Below, one piece after another: positions 18,474 to 25,733 of a stretch of 36,569 nt of DNA. Numbering within the stretch: position 1 is the first letter of the stretch; every line of letters begins with the position of its first letter. Made by a program: the position numbers and the translations under genes. This DNA comes from Cyanobacteriota bacterium (lineage in GTDB: Bacteria > Acidobacteriota > Vicinamibacteria > Vicinamibacterales > UBA2999): positions 1-36,569 of the forward strand of contig JAIEMQ010000017.1 in assembly GCA_019752015.1 (NCBI GenBank), read 5' to 3'. The notes below the pieces were generated by a model. The model was not told the origin of the DNA. It worked only from the letters and a program-made list of their open reading frames with translations, and searched no databases.

Positions 18474-18527
18474 CCGTCTTTCTGCTAATCTCAGCACACC
18501 CTCACTCTCCCCGGAAAGGGCCTGGCC

Positions 18528-19694
18528 ATGTGGATTCGATTCGTCGTCATTGCCGCGAGTCTGGCGGCTGCCGTTCCGGCGTCCGCGCAAAGCTTTGATT
18601 GCGCCAAGGCGCAGACTCGCATCGAGAAGATGGTGTGCGCGGATCGCTCGATTGCCGATCTCGATGAATACCTCGGGCGCTACTACGCCGCGTCGCGGGC
18701 CGAAATCCCCGAAGCGGCATCCTGCCTGCAAGCGGACCAGTCGCAATGGCTCAAGACGACGCGCGATGTCTGCGCCGATGGCACGTGCCTGAAGACGGCG
18801 TATCTCACTCGGCTGGCCGAGCTCGATCCGCTGCAGCCTGGAGCCACCGCGTTGAAGAACATTTCGCTGCCGGTGGTCCCTTCGCTGGTCTGGGTGGTGC
18901 CGCCGGCGCTGGATAAGGTTGCGGCGCCGCCGAATCCGAAGGCCAGACCATACGAGGCCGTTGGTACGCTCGTCGACGACATTGCCACCAATGACAGGAG
19001 CAAGGGCATTTCGATTCGCGTCAAGGGCGGCAAGGATATTCCGCTCGTGTTGACGATGTTCCTCGAGGGTAAGACACAGGATCGCCTGGCGATTCTCGCG
19101 AAGGAAGCCAACGCGACCTTCCGCGTGAAAGGATTTGCCGCCACCGACCCGGGAGGCAGCATCTTTTTCGAGCCGAGCCGGTGTGCGTTCGTGTATCGGA
19201 TGCCCGCCAGCCAGGCCAAGCCCAAACCAGTGCCGCAGGATCCCGAGCAGGAAATGGAGCAGGTGAGACTGAAGGTCGTGGTGCAGGGCAAGGTGTGCGC
19301 GGATCCGGATCGTCCGTGCAGCGGTTTCAAGCCGAACGAGCTGTCGTTCAGCATTGCATCGCCGTTCAAGTTCGATCGCGGCCGCGACAAGTCGCAGCCG
19401 TTCTACGCGGTGATCCTGAAGAGCGCGCCGATCTGCAGCCTGGCCGACAGCGAGCGCGTGCGCGCGCAGAAAGTGTTTCCGCGCGCGAAGGTGTTCCTGC
19501 ACCGGTATTTCTGTGAGGAGTTCGGCGACAAGGTGACGTATTCGAACGTCAACGAGAAGAGCGGCTTCGTTGCCGTTTATGCCGGCGACACCGAGGCGGC
19601 GGCCCAGCCCATCCTCGCGCTCGCGAAGGCGTCCGGATATCCGGATGCCAACATCCGCCGCATGGAAGTCATCGTCCAGTATCAGATCGAATGA
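18528..19694 (+). CDS. Secreted protein with LprI-type N-terminal domain
   Basis: The 388-aa protein has a signal peptide (1-21, cut near ASAQS). The LprI N-terminal domain (lysozyme-inhibitor LprI, PF07007) spans about 22-95, with the diagnostic FDCAKAQTRIEKMVCAD, then LDEYLGRYY and QSQWLKTTRDVC and six cysteines. The rest (about 110-388) is a beta-rich region that I do not recognise, with a second Cys group (CAFVY, VCADPDRPCSGF, ICSLADS, YFCEEFG). GGAAAGGG lies 9 nt before the ATG. It overlaps the next gene by 4 bp (ATGA), so the two are translationally coupled. In LprI itself this domain inhibits lysozyme; here the role is inferred at most. Confidence 0.75.
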   Translation: MWIRFVVIAASLAAAVPASAQSFDCAKAQTRIEKMVCADRSIADLDEYLGRYYAASRAEIPEAASCLQADQSQWLKTTRDVCADGTCLKTAYLTRLAELDPLQPGATALKNISLPVVPSLVWVVPPALDKVAAPPNPKARPYEAVGTLVDDIATNDRSKGISIRVKGGKDIPLVLTMFLEGKTQDRLAILAKEANATFRVKGFAATDPGGSIFFEPSRCAFVYRMPASQAKPKPVPQDPEQEMEQVRLKVVVQGKVCADPDRPCSGFKPNELSFSIASPFKFDRGRDKSQPFYAVILKSAPICSLADSERVRAQKVFPRAKVFLHRYFCEEFGDKVTYSNVNEKSGFVAVYAGDTEAAAQPILALAKASGYPDANIRRMEVIVQYQIE

Positions 19695-20023
19695 CGTTTG
19701 ATGACGTCAAGACGATGGCGTTGAGGCTCCCCGATGTGGAAGCCTCGATCCGGTACGACGGCTCGACGGTGCTCAAGGCTCGCGGATCGTTCATGGCGGG
19801 CATTGCCACGGACGAATCCGCGGAAGCCGACACACTCGTCGTGCGGTGCGAGCACGACGATCGAGAATTGATGCTCGAGGATGCACCAGAGACGTACTAC
19901 GTGACGGATTGCTACGCCAGGTATCCGCTGGTGCTGGTACGGTTATCGGAAGTGACCGAGGATGCGGTGCGCGATCTGCTTTCGGTATCGCACAAGATGG
20001 CGCTCGCCAAGGGTCGCCGCTAA
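19691..20023 (+). CDS. MmcQ/YjbR-family protein
   Basis: The 110-aa cytoplasmic protein belongs to the MmcQ/YjbR (CyaY-like fold) family by its opening TFDDVKTMALRLPDVEAS, the hallmark GSFMAGIA, and the segment APETYYVTDCYARYPLVLVRL. These proteins are called DNA-binding on structural grounds, but the function is not established. The ATG overlaps the stop of the preceding secreted protein (ATGA). Its stop overlaps by 4 bp (20020-20023) the stop of the convergent amidase gene. Confidence 0.85.
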   Translation: MTFDDVKTMALRLPDVEASIRYDGSTVLKARGSFMAGIATDESAEADTLVVRCEHDDRELMLEDAPETYYVTDCYARYPLVLVRLSEVTEDAVRDLLSVSHKMALAKGRR

Positions 20024-20811
20024 TAATCCTTGCAGCGAGTCGCGAGCAGGCGCGTCGCCTGATCGAGATCGATGTCCGCGATCAGCAGTCCCTCTTTCCC
20101 ATACGGCTGATAGGTGAGAACGGTGCCGTCGGGATTGATCACTGCGGACGTCGTCGGCGAGCCTTCGCTCGCGTAATTCACCATGGCGAAGTAGCACGTG
20201 TTCTCCGCCGCGCGGCAGAGCGCCGCTTTCTCATGGAACGTATTGGCCGGATCCGCAAACGTCGTTGGACGGTAGCCGCCGGGGTCCGCTTCATGCAGGT
20301 GCGGGTGAAACACGATCTGCGCGCCGCGCTTCACCGGCCATCGCACGGTCTCCGGATACCGCCAGCCCTCGTGGCAGATGCTGATGCCGAACGTCAACGC
20401 GCCCGCCTGGAACACGTGACGGCCGTCGCCGATCACGTAGGTGCCTTCCTCCGACGGATCGATTTGCCCCTTGTCCTGGAAGCCGAGGATGGATCCGTTC
20501 GCGTTAATCACGAGCGCCGAGATCACGACGCCTCGATCGACGACACGCTCGGTGCCGAGAATCACGGCGATCCGCGATTCAGCGGCGGCCCTGGCGATGG
20601 TCCGCCACGCCCGATCCTGAAAGGCGGCGTCGGGAGGCTCGGGCGAGTGTCCCAGGCCTCGATAGCCGGGCACGTAGCATTCGGGGAAGCACACGATCGC
20701 CGCGCCAGCGGCCGCGGCCTCGGCGATCGCCGCAACCGTGCGGTCGACCGAATCGTTCCGATTGGCAGGGTAGGCAAGGTTGGCGAGCGCGATCCGGGCT
20801 GACTGGGCCAT
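20020..20811 (-). CDS. Carbon-nitrogen hydrolase (nitrilase superfamily)
   Basis: The 263-aa enzyme hydrolyses amide or carbamoyl bonds with a Glu-Lys-Cys triad. The triad is complete: Glu44 in CFPECYVPGY, Lys114 in DKGQIDPSEEGTY and Cys147 in SICHEGWRYPE. The length fits single-domain amidase or N-carbamoyl hydrolase members. Substrate cannot be read. ATG 20811 is preferred over a longer 5' extension because TATCGT lies 10 nt upstream on the minus strand and the protein aligns with the family from MAQSARIALAN. It is divergent from the ArsR/SRPBCC locus and its 3' end touches the YjbR gene. Confidence 0.9.
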   Translation of the reverse strand: MAQSARIALANLAYPANRNDSVDRTVAAIAEAAAAGAAIVCFPECYVPGYRGLGHSPEPPDAAFQDRAWRTIARAAAESRIAVILGTERVVDRGVVISALVINANGSILGFQDKGQIDPSEEGTYVIGDGRHVFQAGALTFGISICHEGWRYPETVRWPVKRGAQIVFHPHLHEADPGGYRPTTFADPANTFHEKAALCRAAENTCYFAMVNYASEGSPTTSAVINPDGTVLTYQPYGKEGLLIADIDLDQATRLLATRCKDY

Positions 20812-20821
20812 CCTGCGGCAA

Positions 20822-20827
20822 ACGATA
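20822..20827 (-). promoter_or_regulatory. Candidate extended -10 (TGC-TATCGT) of the amidase
   Basis: On the minus strand TATCGT, preceded by TGC, ends 10 nt before ATG 20811. It lies 17 bp from the nearest ArsR-type palindrome, so it may be affected by the same regulator. Confidence 0.4.
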
Positions 20828-20843
20828 GCACCGCCGGTCACAG

Positions 20844-20859
20844 GCAACCTGGAGGTTGC
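20844..20859. promoter_or_regulatory. ArsR-type operator palindrome 1
   Basis: GCAACCT-GG-AGGTTGC is a perfect 7-bp inverted repeat followed by ATAT. A second copy differing only in the centre lies 42 bp away, close to four turns of B-DNA, so both face the same side. The site is in the region upstream of the SRPBCC remnant and ArsR gene. Confidence 0.7.
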
Positions 20860-20885
20860 ATATCGCCGCGCCGTGATCCAGACTG

Positions 20886-20901
20886 GCAACCTTGAGGTTG
20901 C
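20886..20901. promoter_or_regulatory. ArsR-type operator palindrome 2
   Basis: GCAACCT-TG-AGGTTGC, then ATATG whose last three bases are the start codon at 20904. A repressor bound here would block both polymerase and the start. Similar palindromes are found before ArsR-SRPBCC pairs in other bacteria as I recall; the match here is by position and symmetry. Confidence 0.75.
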
Positions 20902-20903
20902 AT

Positions 20904-21043
20904 ATGAGCACAGCCGTGTCCGATCGCATCGAAAAACAGATCCTGCTCCGCGCGCCGGTCAGCCGCGTGTGGCAGGCGCTCACCGACGCGGCTGGTCGAT
21001 GGTCGTGACGCTGATCCAGAAATATGTTGAGAAGACGGCATAG
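20904..21043 (+). pseudogene. SRPBCC (AHSA1-like) gene remnant with internal deletion
   Basis: ATG 20904, just after operator 2, starts a good SRPBCC/AHSA1 N-terminus (DRIEKQILLRAPVSRVWQAL, then TDA), but the frame hits TGA at 21006-21008 after 34 codons. In another frame the last codons before TAG 21041-21043 read GW...LIQKYVEKTA, which looks like the C-terminal helix of the same family. The intact family has about 140-160 aa, so roughly 100 codons are missing, with the join near 20990. The ArsR start lies within the remnant's C-terminal part, as expected for a formerly overlapping operon. The identification is from motifs. Confidence 0.65.
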
Positions 21044-21380
21044 AACGGCGGCGCACACCGGCGCATCGGCGGCAATCTTCGCGGCCCTCGGCGATGAAAC
21101 GCGGCTGCGCCTGATCGCGCGATTGAGCGACGCCGGCCCGATGTCGATCGCGAGCCTCGCGGACGGATTCGACATTTCACGCCAGGCGATCTCGAAACAC
21201 CTGCGCGTGATGAACGATGCCGGCCTGGCGAAGTGCGGCCGTCGCGGCCGCGAAACGGTGTGGGAGCTGGAGGCCGGCGGCCTGGCAGACGCGTCGCGCT
21301 ACCTGCAGCTCATCTCGAAAGACTGGGACGACAAGCTGCGTCGCCTGAAGAACCTGGTCGAGTCGCGCGCTACTGTTTGA
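21024..21380 (+). CDS. ArsR-family winged-helix repressor
   Basis: The 118-aa protein is a compact ArsR/SmtB-type regulator: IFAALGDETRLRLIARL, a recognition helix in DISRQAISKHLRVM, then the wing AKCGRRGRETVWEL and a C-terminal helix with YLQLISKDWDDKLRRLKNLV. No metal-binding CxC motif is present in the recognition helix region, so it belongs to the non-metal subgroup usually paired with SRPBCC/AHSA1 genes. It starts 20 bp inside the SRPBCC remnant. It would bind the paired palindromes at 20844-20901 and so control its own expression. Its 3' end overlaps two minus-strand frames. Confidence 0.88.
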   Translation: MLRRRHRTAAHTGASAAIFAALGDETRLRLIARLSDAGPMSIASLADGFDISRQAISKHLRVMNDAGLAKCGRRGRETVWELEAGGLADASRYLQLISKDWDDKLRRLKNLVESRATV

Positions 21381-22639
21381 TGATTGTCGCCGTCAAGGCG
21401 CCCTGCAACACCGAGTTGTTGTTGCCGGAGACGTTGGCGAGACTGCCGCTTTGCAGCGCGGCCTGCACCGCAATCGTGTGCGTGCCCGCGCGCAGCGCCG
21501 GTGCCACGGCCATCGACCAGTATTCGATCGTGGTGGTCGAGCCGCCGGTATTCGCGGCGATGACGCGCCGATAACCAATTTGCCTTCTTCGGCGGCTCCG
21601 CGTCCGCTATTGAACACCACGAGGTTCTGCAGGTCGAACGAACAGCGAATAACGCACCTTCAGCGACCAATTTGCTGGTGTAAACACCGAATCCCAGACA
21701 GCCCACCATCGCGGTCACCAAACTGCAAGAGATCGACATTAATGTAATCACGAGCGTCGCGAATTTCAGCGCTTCGCTGATCAGCGGACCGCGTGAGCGG
21801 AACACGATGTTGCGGTTCGCGATGAAGTTGAACGTGCCCGCGATCGCGCGCGCGATGATGATGCTGAGCAGAATGTTTCGCCTCGCGCTGAACACGATCG
21901 CGAACGTGGCGTAGTCGATGCCGGCGGTGATGATCGACAGGCTGATGAATCGCAGGAACACGAAATAGATGCGCAGCGAATCGCGCAGCGGGTTGAAATG
22001 TGATTTCGCGAAGCTGCCGTAGACGGTTTCGATCGTCAGCTCCTCGATCGGCATCCGCCGCGTCGCGCGAATCAGCATCTCGAGCTCGAACTCATAGCGC
22101 CCGGCCTCGAGCTGCATCAACTCGCCGAGGAACGATCGTGGAATGCCGCGCAGCCCGGTCTGTGTGTCGGTCAGCGCGCGGCCAATCAGCAGCGTGAAGA
22201 TCCGCCGCGTCAACACGTTGCCGATGCGGCTTCGCAGCGGCACTGTTCCCTGAAACGCGCGGCTGCCGAGGATCAGCGTCGGTGTGCCCGCCTGTTCGAG
22301 CCGCCCAGCGACTCGACGGATGTCCGCGGGCAAGTGCTGACCGTCCGCGTCGGCAGTCACCACGCCTACCGCGTCGGCAGGCGCGTGCAGCAGCACGTGA
22401 TTGAACGCCGTTTTCAGCGCCTGGCCCTTGCCGAGTTTCACGGCATGCGTCAGCACCATCACGTTCCGCAGCGCCGACACCTTCGAAAAGACCGCGCCGC
22501 ACTCCGCCGACGACCCATCGTCCACGACGATGAGCAGACGCCCGTCACCGCGGACCTCTTCGACGACCTCGACCAGCTTCGCCGTTGGCTCGTACGCGGG
22601 GATGACGATGACGGCGCGTCGCGAATGGGCGGCGATCAT
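21299..22639 (-). CDS. GT2 polyprenyl-phosphate glycosyltransferase-GtrA fusion, frameshifted
   Basis: The N-terminal half (1-225) is a DPM1-like GT2 enzyme: VIVIPAYEPTAKL, VVDDGS, GKGQALKTAF and the metal-binding DAD (97-99) in TADADGQH, plus a TDTQTGLRGIP segment. The C-terminal half (from about 227) is a GtrA four-helix membrane domain (GIDYATFAIVF, AGTFNFIANRNIVFRS). Near nt 21641 one base appears lost: restoring it would let LFAV continue into SFDLQNLVVFN, the usual last GtrA helix. As it stands, the frame runs on for about 100 meaningless codons to 21299. The ATG overlaps the upstream gene stop (ATGA), so this gene is coupled to the TMTC-like protein. It would make or flip a polyprenyl-phosphate sugar for use by that GT-C protein. 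Confidence 0.75.
   Translation of the reverse strand: MIAAHSRRAVIVIPAYEPTAKLVEVVEEVRGDGRLLIVVDDGSSAECGAVFSKVSALRNVMVLTHAVKLGKGQALKTAFNHVLLHAPADAVGVVTADADGQHLPADIRRVAGRLEQAGTPTLILGSRAFQGTVPLRSRIGNVLTRRIFTLLIGRALTDTQTGLRGIPRSFLGELMQLEAGRYEFELEMLIRATRRMPIEELTIETVYGSFAKSHFNPLRDSLRIYFVFLRFISLSIITAGIDYATFAIVFSARRNILLSIIIARAIAGTFNFIANRNIVFRSRGPLISEALKFATLVITLMSISCSLVTAMVGCLGFGVYTSKLVAEGALFAVRSTCRTSWCSIADAEPPKKANWLSARHRREYRRLDHHDRILVDGRGTGAARGHAHDCGAGRAAKRQSRQRLRQQQLGVAGRLDGDNHQTVARDSTRFFRRRSLSSQSFEMSCR
21370..21582 (-). pseudogene. 3' fragment of an exported beta-rich protein
   Basis: Downstream of the GtrA end, in a third frame, about 70 codons ending in TAG 21372-21370 read as well-formed protein: NTGGSTTTIEYWSM, RAGTHTIAVQAAL, then VSGNNNSVLQGALTATIIKQ. 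It has no start and joins directly to the GtrA end, so it seems to be a truncated 3' remnant placed there by a deletion. Such alternating polar/hydrophobic strands with N, T and S are usual in jelly-roll or fibre-like exported proteins. I cannot name the family. Confidence 0.5.
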
Positions 22640-24468
22640 TTAGCGGTGGCGAGCTGTTGCCGCGCGAACGCGAGGTTGTTGCGCGCGATCTGAAGATCCG
22701 GATTGATGCGGAGCGCTTCTTCAGCGGCGGCGATCCCCTGCGTCCACTCCATGAGCGCGTTGTGCGCGGCGCCGATGTTGTTCCACGCTTCCGCGTATGC
22801 CGGCCGCAGCTCGAGCGCCCGTCTGGCCGAAGCGATGCACTCGCGATAGCGGCGCATCTGGAACTCGGCGAGCGAGCGCGCCAGGTGGTATTCGGCCGTG
22901 TTGTCCACGTGTTTCGTGGCGTGTTCGACCGGCACCGCCTCACGGTCTGCGGCATTCAGCTCGAGGGAGATCCGGGCGTGGGCGAGGGCGTCGGCCGCGC
23001 GGCCTGCGCTCATCAACCATTGCGCGTAGTGGCGATGCGACCGCCAGTCGGCCGGCTCCAGGGAGATGGCGCGCTGAAAATGCTGCTCCGCTTCCGCCGG
23101 CTGCGCGATCTGCCCGTACGCGATCCCCATGTTGATCTCGAGCAGATGGTAGTTCGGCGTCAACGGCAGCGCCCGATCGTACGCGGCGATCGCACCTCGA
23201 TAGTCGCCACGCGCCATCAGCGTCAGCCCGTAATTCATCCAGCCGCGGCCGTTGTTCGGGCTCTTCTCGGTGACGTCGCGCCACAGGCTCTCTTCCGTCT
23301 TCCACACTTCGTTGCGCGCATACACGCCGGCGGACTCGGCAACGAGGATGACGGCAATGACCGCGGTTGCCGTGCCGAATCGTGCCGGCGCCGCGATCAG
23401 CACGCGCAGCAGGATCGCCGCCGCGACGGTCGCGGCAAGCGACAGGCCGACGAACGGAAAAAACATGCGGTGATCGTTGGCCACCTCCGCCAGCGGGGTC
23501 AGCGACGTCGGCAGCAGCGCAATCACGAACCAGATCAGACCGTACGCGATCGCCTTCGTGGCATCGGCGCGATGTAGCCGCCAGATCGCCCATGAGAGCG
23601 CGGCGACGAAGCCGAGTCCGATGACGACGCGCGGATCGGACGGTCCGCTGACGAGAGTCCAGTCGTTGTCCGCGCTCAATCCGGCCGGCGCGAAGAACAT
23701 CAGGAAGTACCGCGCCGCCACATACGGCTGCGTCAACAGATACCGCGCGCCATCCGATGCGCCCGTCGTGGCCGTCGGCGGGGTCATATACGACAGCCAC
23801 CATGCGAGCGCGATCGTCAGCACAATCGCCGGCGCGATCGACCGGGCGATCTTCGCTCGCTCATCGAACAATGCCAGGTAGGCGGCGAGCAGCGCCGGAA
23901 ACACCAGCGCCGGCGGCTTCACCAGGACGGCGAGCGCGAAGGGAATGAGATACCAGGCGTACCGCCGTTGCCCGGGCCACCGGATGTACACGACCAGCGC
24001 CAGGACCACGCCGAAGGTCGACATCAGGTCCCCGCGCTGCACGATGTAGTTCACGGTCTCCGCGCATACCGGGTGCAACGCATAGATGGATGTCGCGACG
24101 AGCGCGACCCATCGATCGGCGGTGACGGTGAAGTACAGCGCCGCGATCGAGCCGAGCAGCAGCAGATACCAGATGAACGTATCGATCTGAAAGGCGAGCG
24201 GGTTGTAGCCGCCGCCGATCCAGTAGTCGATCGCGAACGTCGTCTGCAGGACCGGCCGGTACGACTGATTCAACGGCAGCACGCTGAACGTCGTCGCATC
24301 GGTGAAGTAGCGCGGGATGTGCTTCAGGTCACGGACGTAGATGTTGTCCTGGATCGAATGGCTGTCGTCGAAGTGAAAGCCGTTGCGGAAGTGATTCGAA
24401 TACGCGATCGCGAGCAGGGCGGCAACCGCCAGCACGTACGCGAGTGGGCTGGAGAACGCAAGTTTCAT
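22636..24468 (-). CDS. TMTC-like GT-C membrane protein with C-terminal TPRs
   Basis: The 610-aa protein has about ten hydrophobic helices (residues 8 to about 375), then five or so tetratricopeptide repeats (about 385-605). FHFDD (acidic pair D34/D35 in the first loop) and SYRPV (70-73) are the marks of GT-C enzymes of the TMTC/PMT-like kind, which transfer sugars from lipid carriers to proteins in eukaryotes. The TPRs would face the periplasm or bind partner proteins. It ends with ATGA coupling to the GT2-GtrA gene, a sensible supplier of the lipid-linked sugar. Activity is inferred from family likeness only. There is no clear SD before ATG 24468. Confidence 0.8.
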   Translation of the reverse strand: MKLAFSSPLAYVLAVAALLAIAYSNHFRNGFHFDDSHSIQDNIYVRDLKHIPRYFTDATTFSVLPLNQSYRPVLQTTFAIDYWIGGGYNPLAFQIDTFIWYLLLLGSIAALYFTVTADRWVALVATSIYALHPVCAETVNYIVQRGDLMSTFGVVLALVVYIRWPGQRRYAWYLIPFALAVLVKPPALVFPALLAAYLALFDERAKIARSIAPAIVLTIALAWWLSYMTPPTATTGASDGARYLLTQPYVAARYFLMFFAPAGLSADNDWTLVSGPSDPRVVIGLGFVAALSWAIWRLHRADATKAIAYGLIWFVIALLPTSLTPLAEVANDHRMFFPFVGLSLAATVAAAILLRVLIAAPARFGTATAVIAVILVAESAGVYARNEVWKTEESLWRDVTEKSPNNGRGWMNYGLTLMARGDYRGAIAAYDRALPLTPNYHLLEINMGIAYGQIAQPAEAEQHFQRAISLEPADWRSHRHYAQWLMSAGRAADALAHARISLELNAADREAVPVEHATKHVDNTAEYHLARSLAEFQMRRYRECIASARRALELRPAYAEAWNNIGAAHNALMEWTQGIAAAEEALRINPDLQIARNNLAFARQQLATAK

Positions 24469-24499
24469 TGAGGCCGGCTGGACGCCGCCAATGGTAAAC

Positions 24500-24517
24500 G
24501 AAGTGGCGCACCACTTC
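24500..24517 (-). terminator. 7-bp hairpin 5 nt after the RDD gene
   Basis: GAAGTGG-CGCA-CCACTTC is a perfect 7-bp stem. On the minus strand it starts 5 nt after the RDD stop, and the following GTTTACC has only a short T run. It separates two operons in a 54-bp gap. Confidence 0.45.
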
Positions 24518-24522
24518 CGGAA

Positions 24523-25143
24523 TCATCGGCCTGCGTCAGGCTCCACCCTCACGACGCGGGTCTTCGACAGCATTTCGAATGCGCGCTGCGCTTTGTCGGT
24601 CGCCAGCGAAAACAGGACGTCGATCCAGTAGATCTGCAGGAACATCGGCAGCTGGCGGACGATGGCCTGCCCGGCGCTGATTCGGGCGCCGCTCTCGCGG
24701 ACGACGCGGATACCCAGCAGGCGTTTGCCGATCGTTTGACCGGTCCGGCATTCGGCGATCGCCGTGAGGATGCCAAACAACAACGGACCGCCAATCGCGG
24801 TGGACCCCACCAGGATCGGGAAGGCGAATCCGTTGACGGTTCCGATTGCGCGCCAGGCGACCGCGACGAGCGCGAGGATTGGCGCCAGCACGATCAGGAT
24901 GTCGACGAGCTTGGCGGCAGCGCGCCGCCAGAAGGACGCCGGGATCAACGGGACCTCGGCCAAATAAGACTCGGCGAGCGTGGCGGGATCGCCAAGATGA
25001 CGGAGCACGTCGTCAAGAGGCTGGCCGTTCGCAACGCGTTCCGTAATATGACTGCGCAACTCGGTGGCGATTTGCGCGCGCAATGGCGTGGCGCCCGGCA
25101 TGTGGCCCACCACGCGGGTGATGTAGTCGTCGGCGGTCGTCAT
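24523..25143 (-). CDS. RDD-family membrane protein with N-terminal HAAS-like domain
   Basis: The 206-aa protein starts with a helical HAAS-like region (about 1-65: YITRVVGHMP..., LRSHITERVANGQPLDDVLRHLGDP), which is common in proteins next to PadR regulators. An RDD domain follows with three hydrophobic segments; its signature is FWRRAAAKLVDILIV, then TGQTIGKRLLGIRVV. The start is ATG 25143, overlapping the PadR stop by 4 bp, so the pair is coupled. Membrane location is clear; transport or sensing roles are unproven for the family. Confidence 0.85.
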   Translation of the reverse strand: MTTADDYITRVVGHMPGATPLRAQIATELRSHITERVANGQPLDDVLRHLGDPATLAESYLAEVPLIPASFWRRAAAKLVDILIVLAPILALVAVAWRAIGTVNGFAFPILVGSTAIGGPLLFGILTAIAECRTGQTIGKRLLGIRVVRESGARISAGQAIVRQLPMFLQIYWIDVLFSLATDKAQRAFEMLSKTRVVRVEPDAGR

Positions 25144-25508
25144 TTGGCCTCTCTGTCTCGCCGCAGCAGCTTGTTCATCGCTTTCGCGAAGGTGCTCCAT
25201 TCGTGAGTGAGCCGGATCAACTCTTCACGGCCGGCGTCGGTGAGCCGGTAATACTTTCGCGGGACGCCGCGCTCCGGCGTCTCCCATCGCACGGCGACCA
25301 GTGCGGCCCGCTCCAGGCGGTAGAGCACCGGGTAGAGCGTGCCGTCGGTGACCTCGAGCGCGCCGTTGGTTTCAGCCGTCAGTTTCGAAACGATTTCGTA
25401 GCCGTAGGCCTCGCCGGGGGCGAGCAGCTGCAGGACGATGAGCTCGAGGGAGCCGCGACGCAGCTCGCGATCGATGCCTTTCCTCTCGCTGCCGCCGGAA
25501 TCGGCCAT
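25140..25508 (-). CDS. PadR-family transcriptional regulator
   Basis: The 122-aa winged-helix protein has the PadR pattern: ELRRGSLELIVLQLL, GEAYGYEIVSKL, then DGTLYPVLYRLERAALV and the wing ETPERGVPRKYYRLTDAGREEL, plus a short C-terminal helix for dimerisation. ATG 25508 is used; a TTG six codons upstream is possible. TATATT lies 16 nt upstream inside an inverted repeat, a likely self-regulation site. It is the first gene of a pair with the HAAS/RDD protein, a common arrangement in Acidobacteriota, so it probably represses that gene with itself. Confidence 0.9.
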   Translation of the reverse strand: MADSGGSERKGIDRELRRGSLELIVLQLLAPGEAYGYEIVSKLTAETNGALEVTDGTLYPVLYRLERAALVAVRWETPERGVPRKYYRLTDAGREELIRLTHEWSTFAKAMNKLLRRDREAK

Positions 25509-25520
25509 GTACGGATGGTA

Positions 25521-25555
25521 ACGCAATATATCGTGTTACGCAAGGTATATTACGC
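25521..25555 (-). promoter_or_regulatory. PadR promoter and candidate operator
   Basis: On the minus strand TATATT (25530-25525) is a -10. Arms CGCAATATA (25522-25530) and TATATTACG (25546-25554) form an inverted repeat with one mismatch and a 15-nt spacer. TTACGCAAGG in the middle repeats part of the left arm. A dimeric PadR could bind here and block its own promoter. Confidence 0.45.
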
Positions 25556-25585
25556 GGCACAGTAATAGTCGAGCTGGTGGGCGCA

Positions 25586-25608
25586 GCAAACTCGCAGCGC
25601 GAGTTTGC
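25586..25608 (-). terminator. 10-bp hairpin at the 3' end of the tRNA gene
   Basis: GCAAACTCGC-AGC-GCGAGTTTGC is a perfect 10-bp stem with a 3-nt loop. On the minus strand it starts at the tRNA discriminator base. It may terminate the tRNA transcript or guide 3'-end processing. No U-tract follows. Confidence 0.5.
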
Positions 25609-25681
25609 GCGCCCGGCAGGATTCGAACCTGCGACCCCCGGCTTAGAAGGCCGGTGCTCTATCCAACTGAGCTACGGACGC
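25608..25681 (-). tRNA. tRNA-Arg (anticodon TCT)
   Basis: Reading the minus strand, GCGTCCG pairs with CGGGCGC (one G-T pair) as the acceptor. The D arm is GCTC-AGTTGGATA-GAGC and the anticodon arm is CCGGC-CTTCTAA-GCCGG with TCT at positions 34-36. The T arm is GCAGG-TTCGAAT-CCTGC. The CCA end is not encoded (the discriminator G is followed by CAA). It reads AGA codons, which are rare in this GC-rich DNA. Confidence 0.97.
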
Positions 25682-25689
25682 GTGGCTCA

Positions 25690-25698
25690 ATGGTAGCA
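25690..25698 (-). promoter_or_regulatory. Candidate extended -10 for the tRNA
   Basis: On the minus strand TGC-TACCAT ends 8 nt before the tRNA 5' end. A -35 is not clear. The opposite strand of this stretch looks slightly like a tRNA D arm, which I consider chance. Confidence 0.3.
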
Positions 25699-25716
25699 GG
25701 CTCCGTTTGCAGAGTG

Positions 25717-25722
25717 CATAAT
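25717..25722 (+). promoter_or_regulatory. Candidate -10 element (CATAAT)
   Basis: CATAAT ends 11 nt before ATG 25734, with only a partial SD (CAGGTG) between. It would give a very short leader for the carboxypeptidase-regulatory-like gene. Confidence 0.4.
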
Positions 25723-25733
25723 CGCCGCAGGTG

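Noticed and set aside
25682-25715. Second tRNA-like half (GGCTCAATGGTAG) on the plus strand beside tRNA-Arg
   Set aside because: No acceptor, T arm or pairing anticodon arm follows; the stretch serves better as the tRNA promoter on the other strand.
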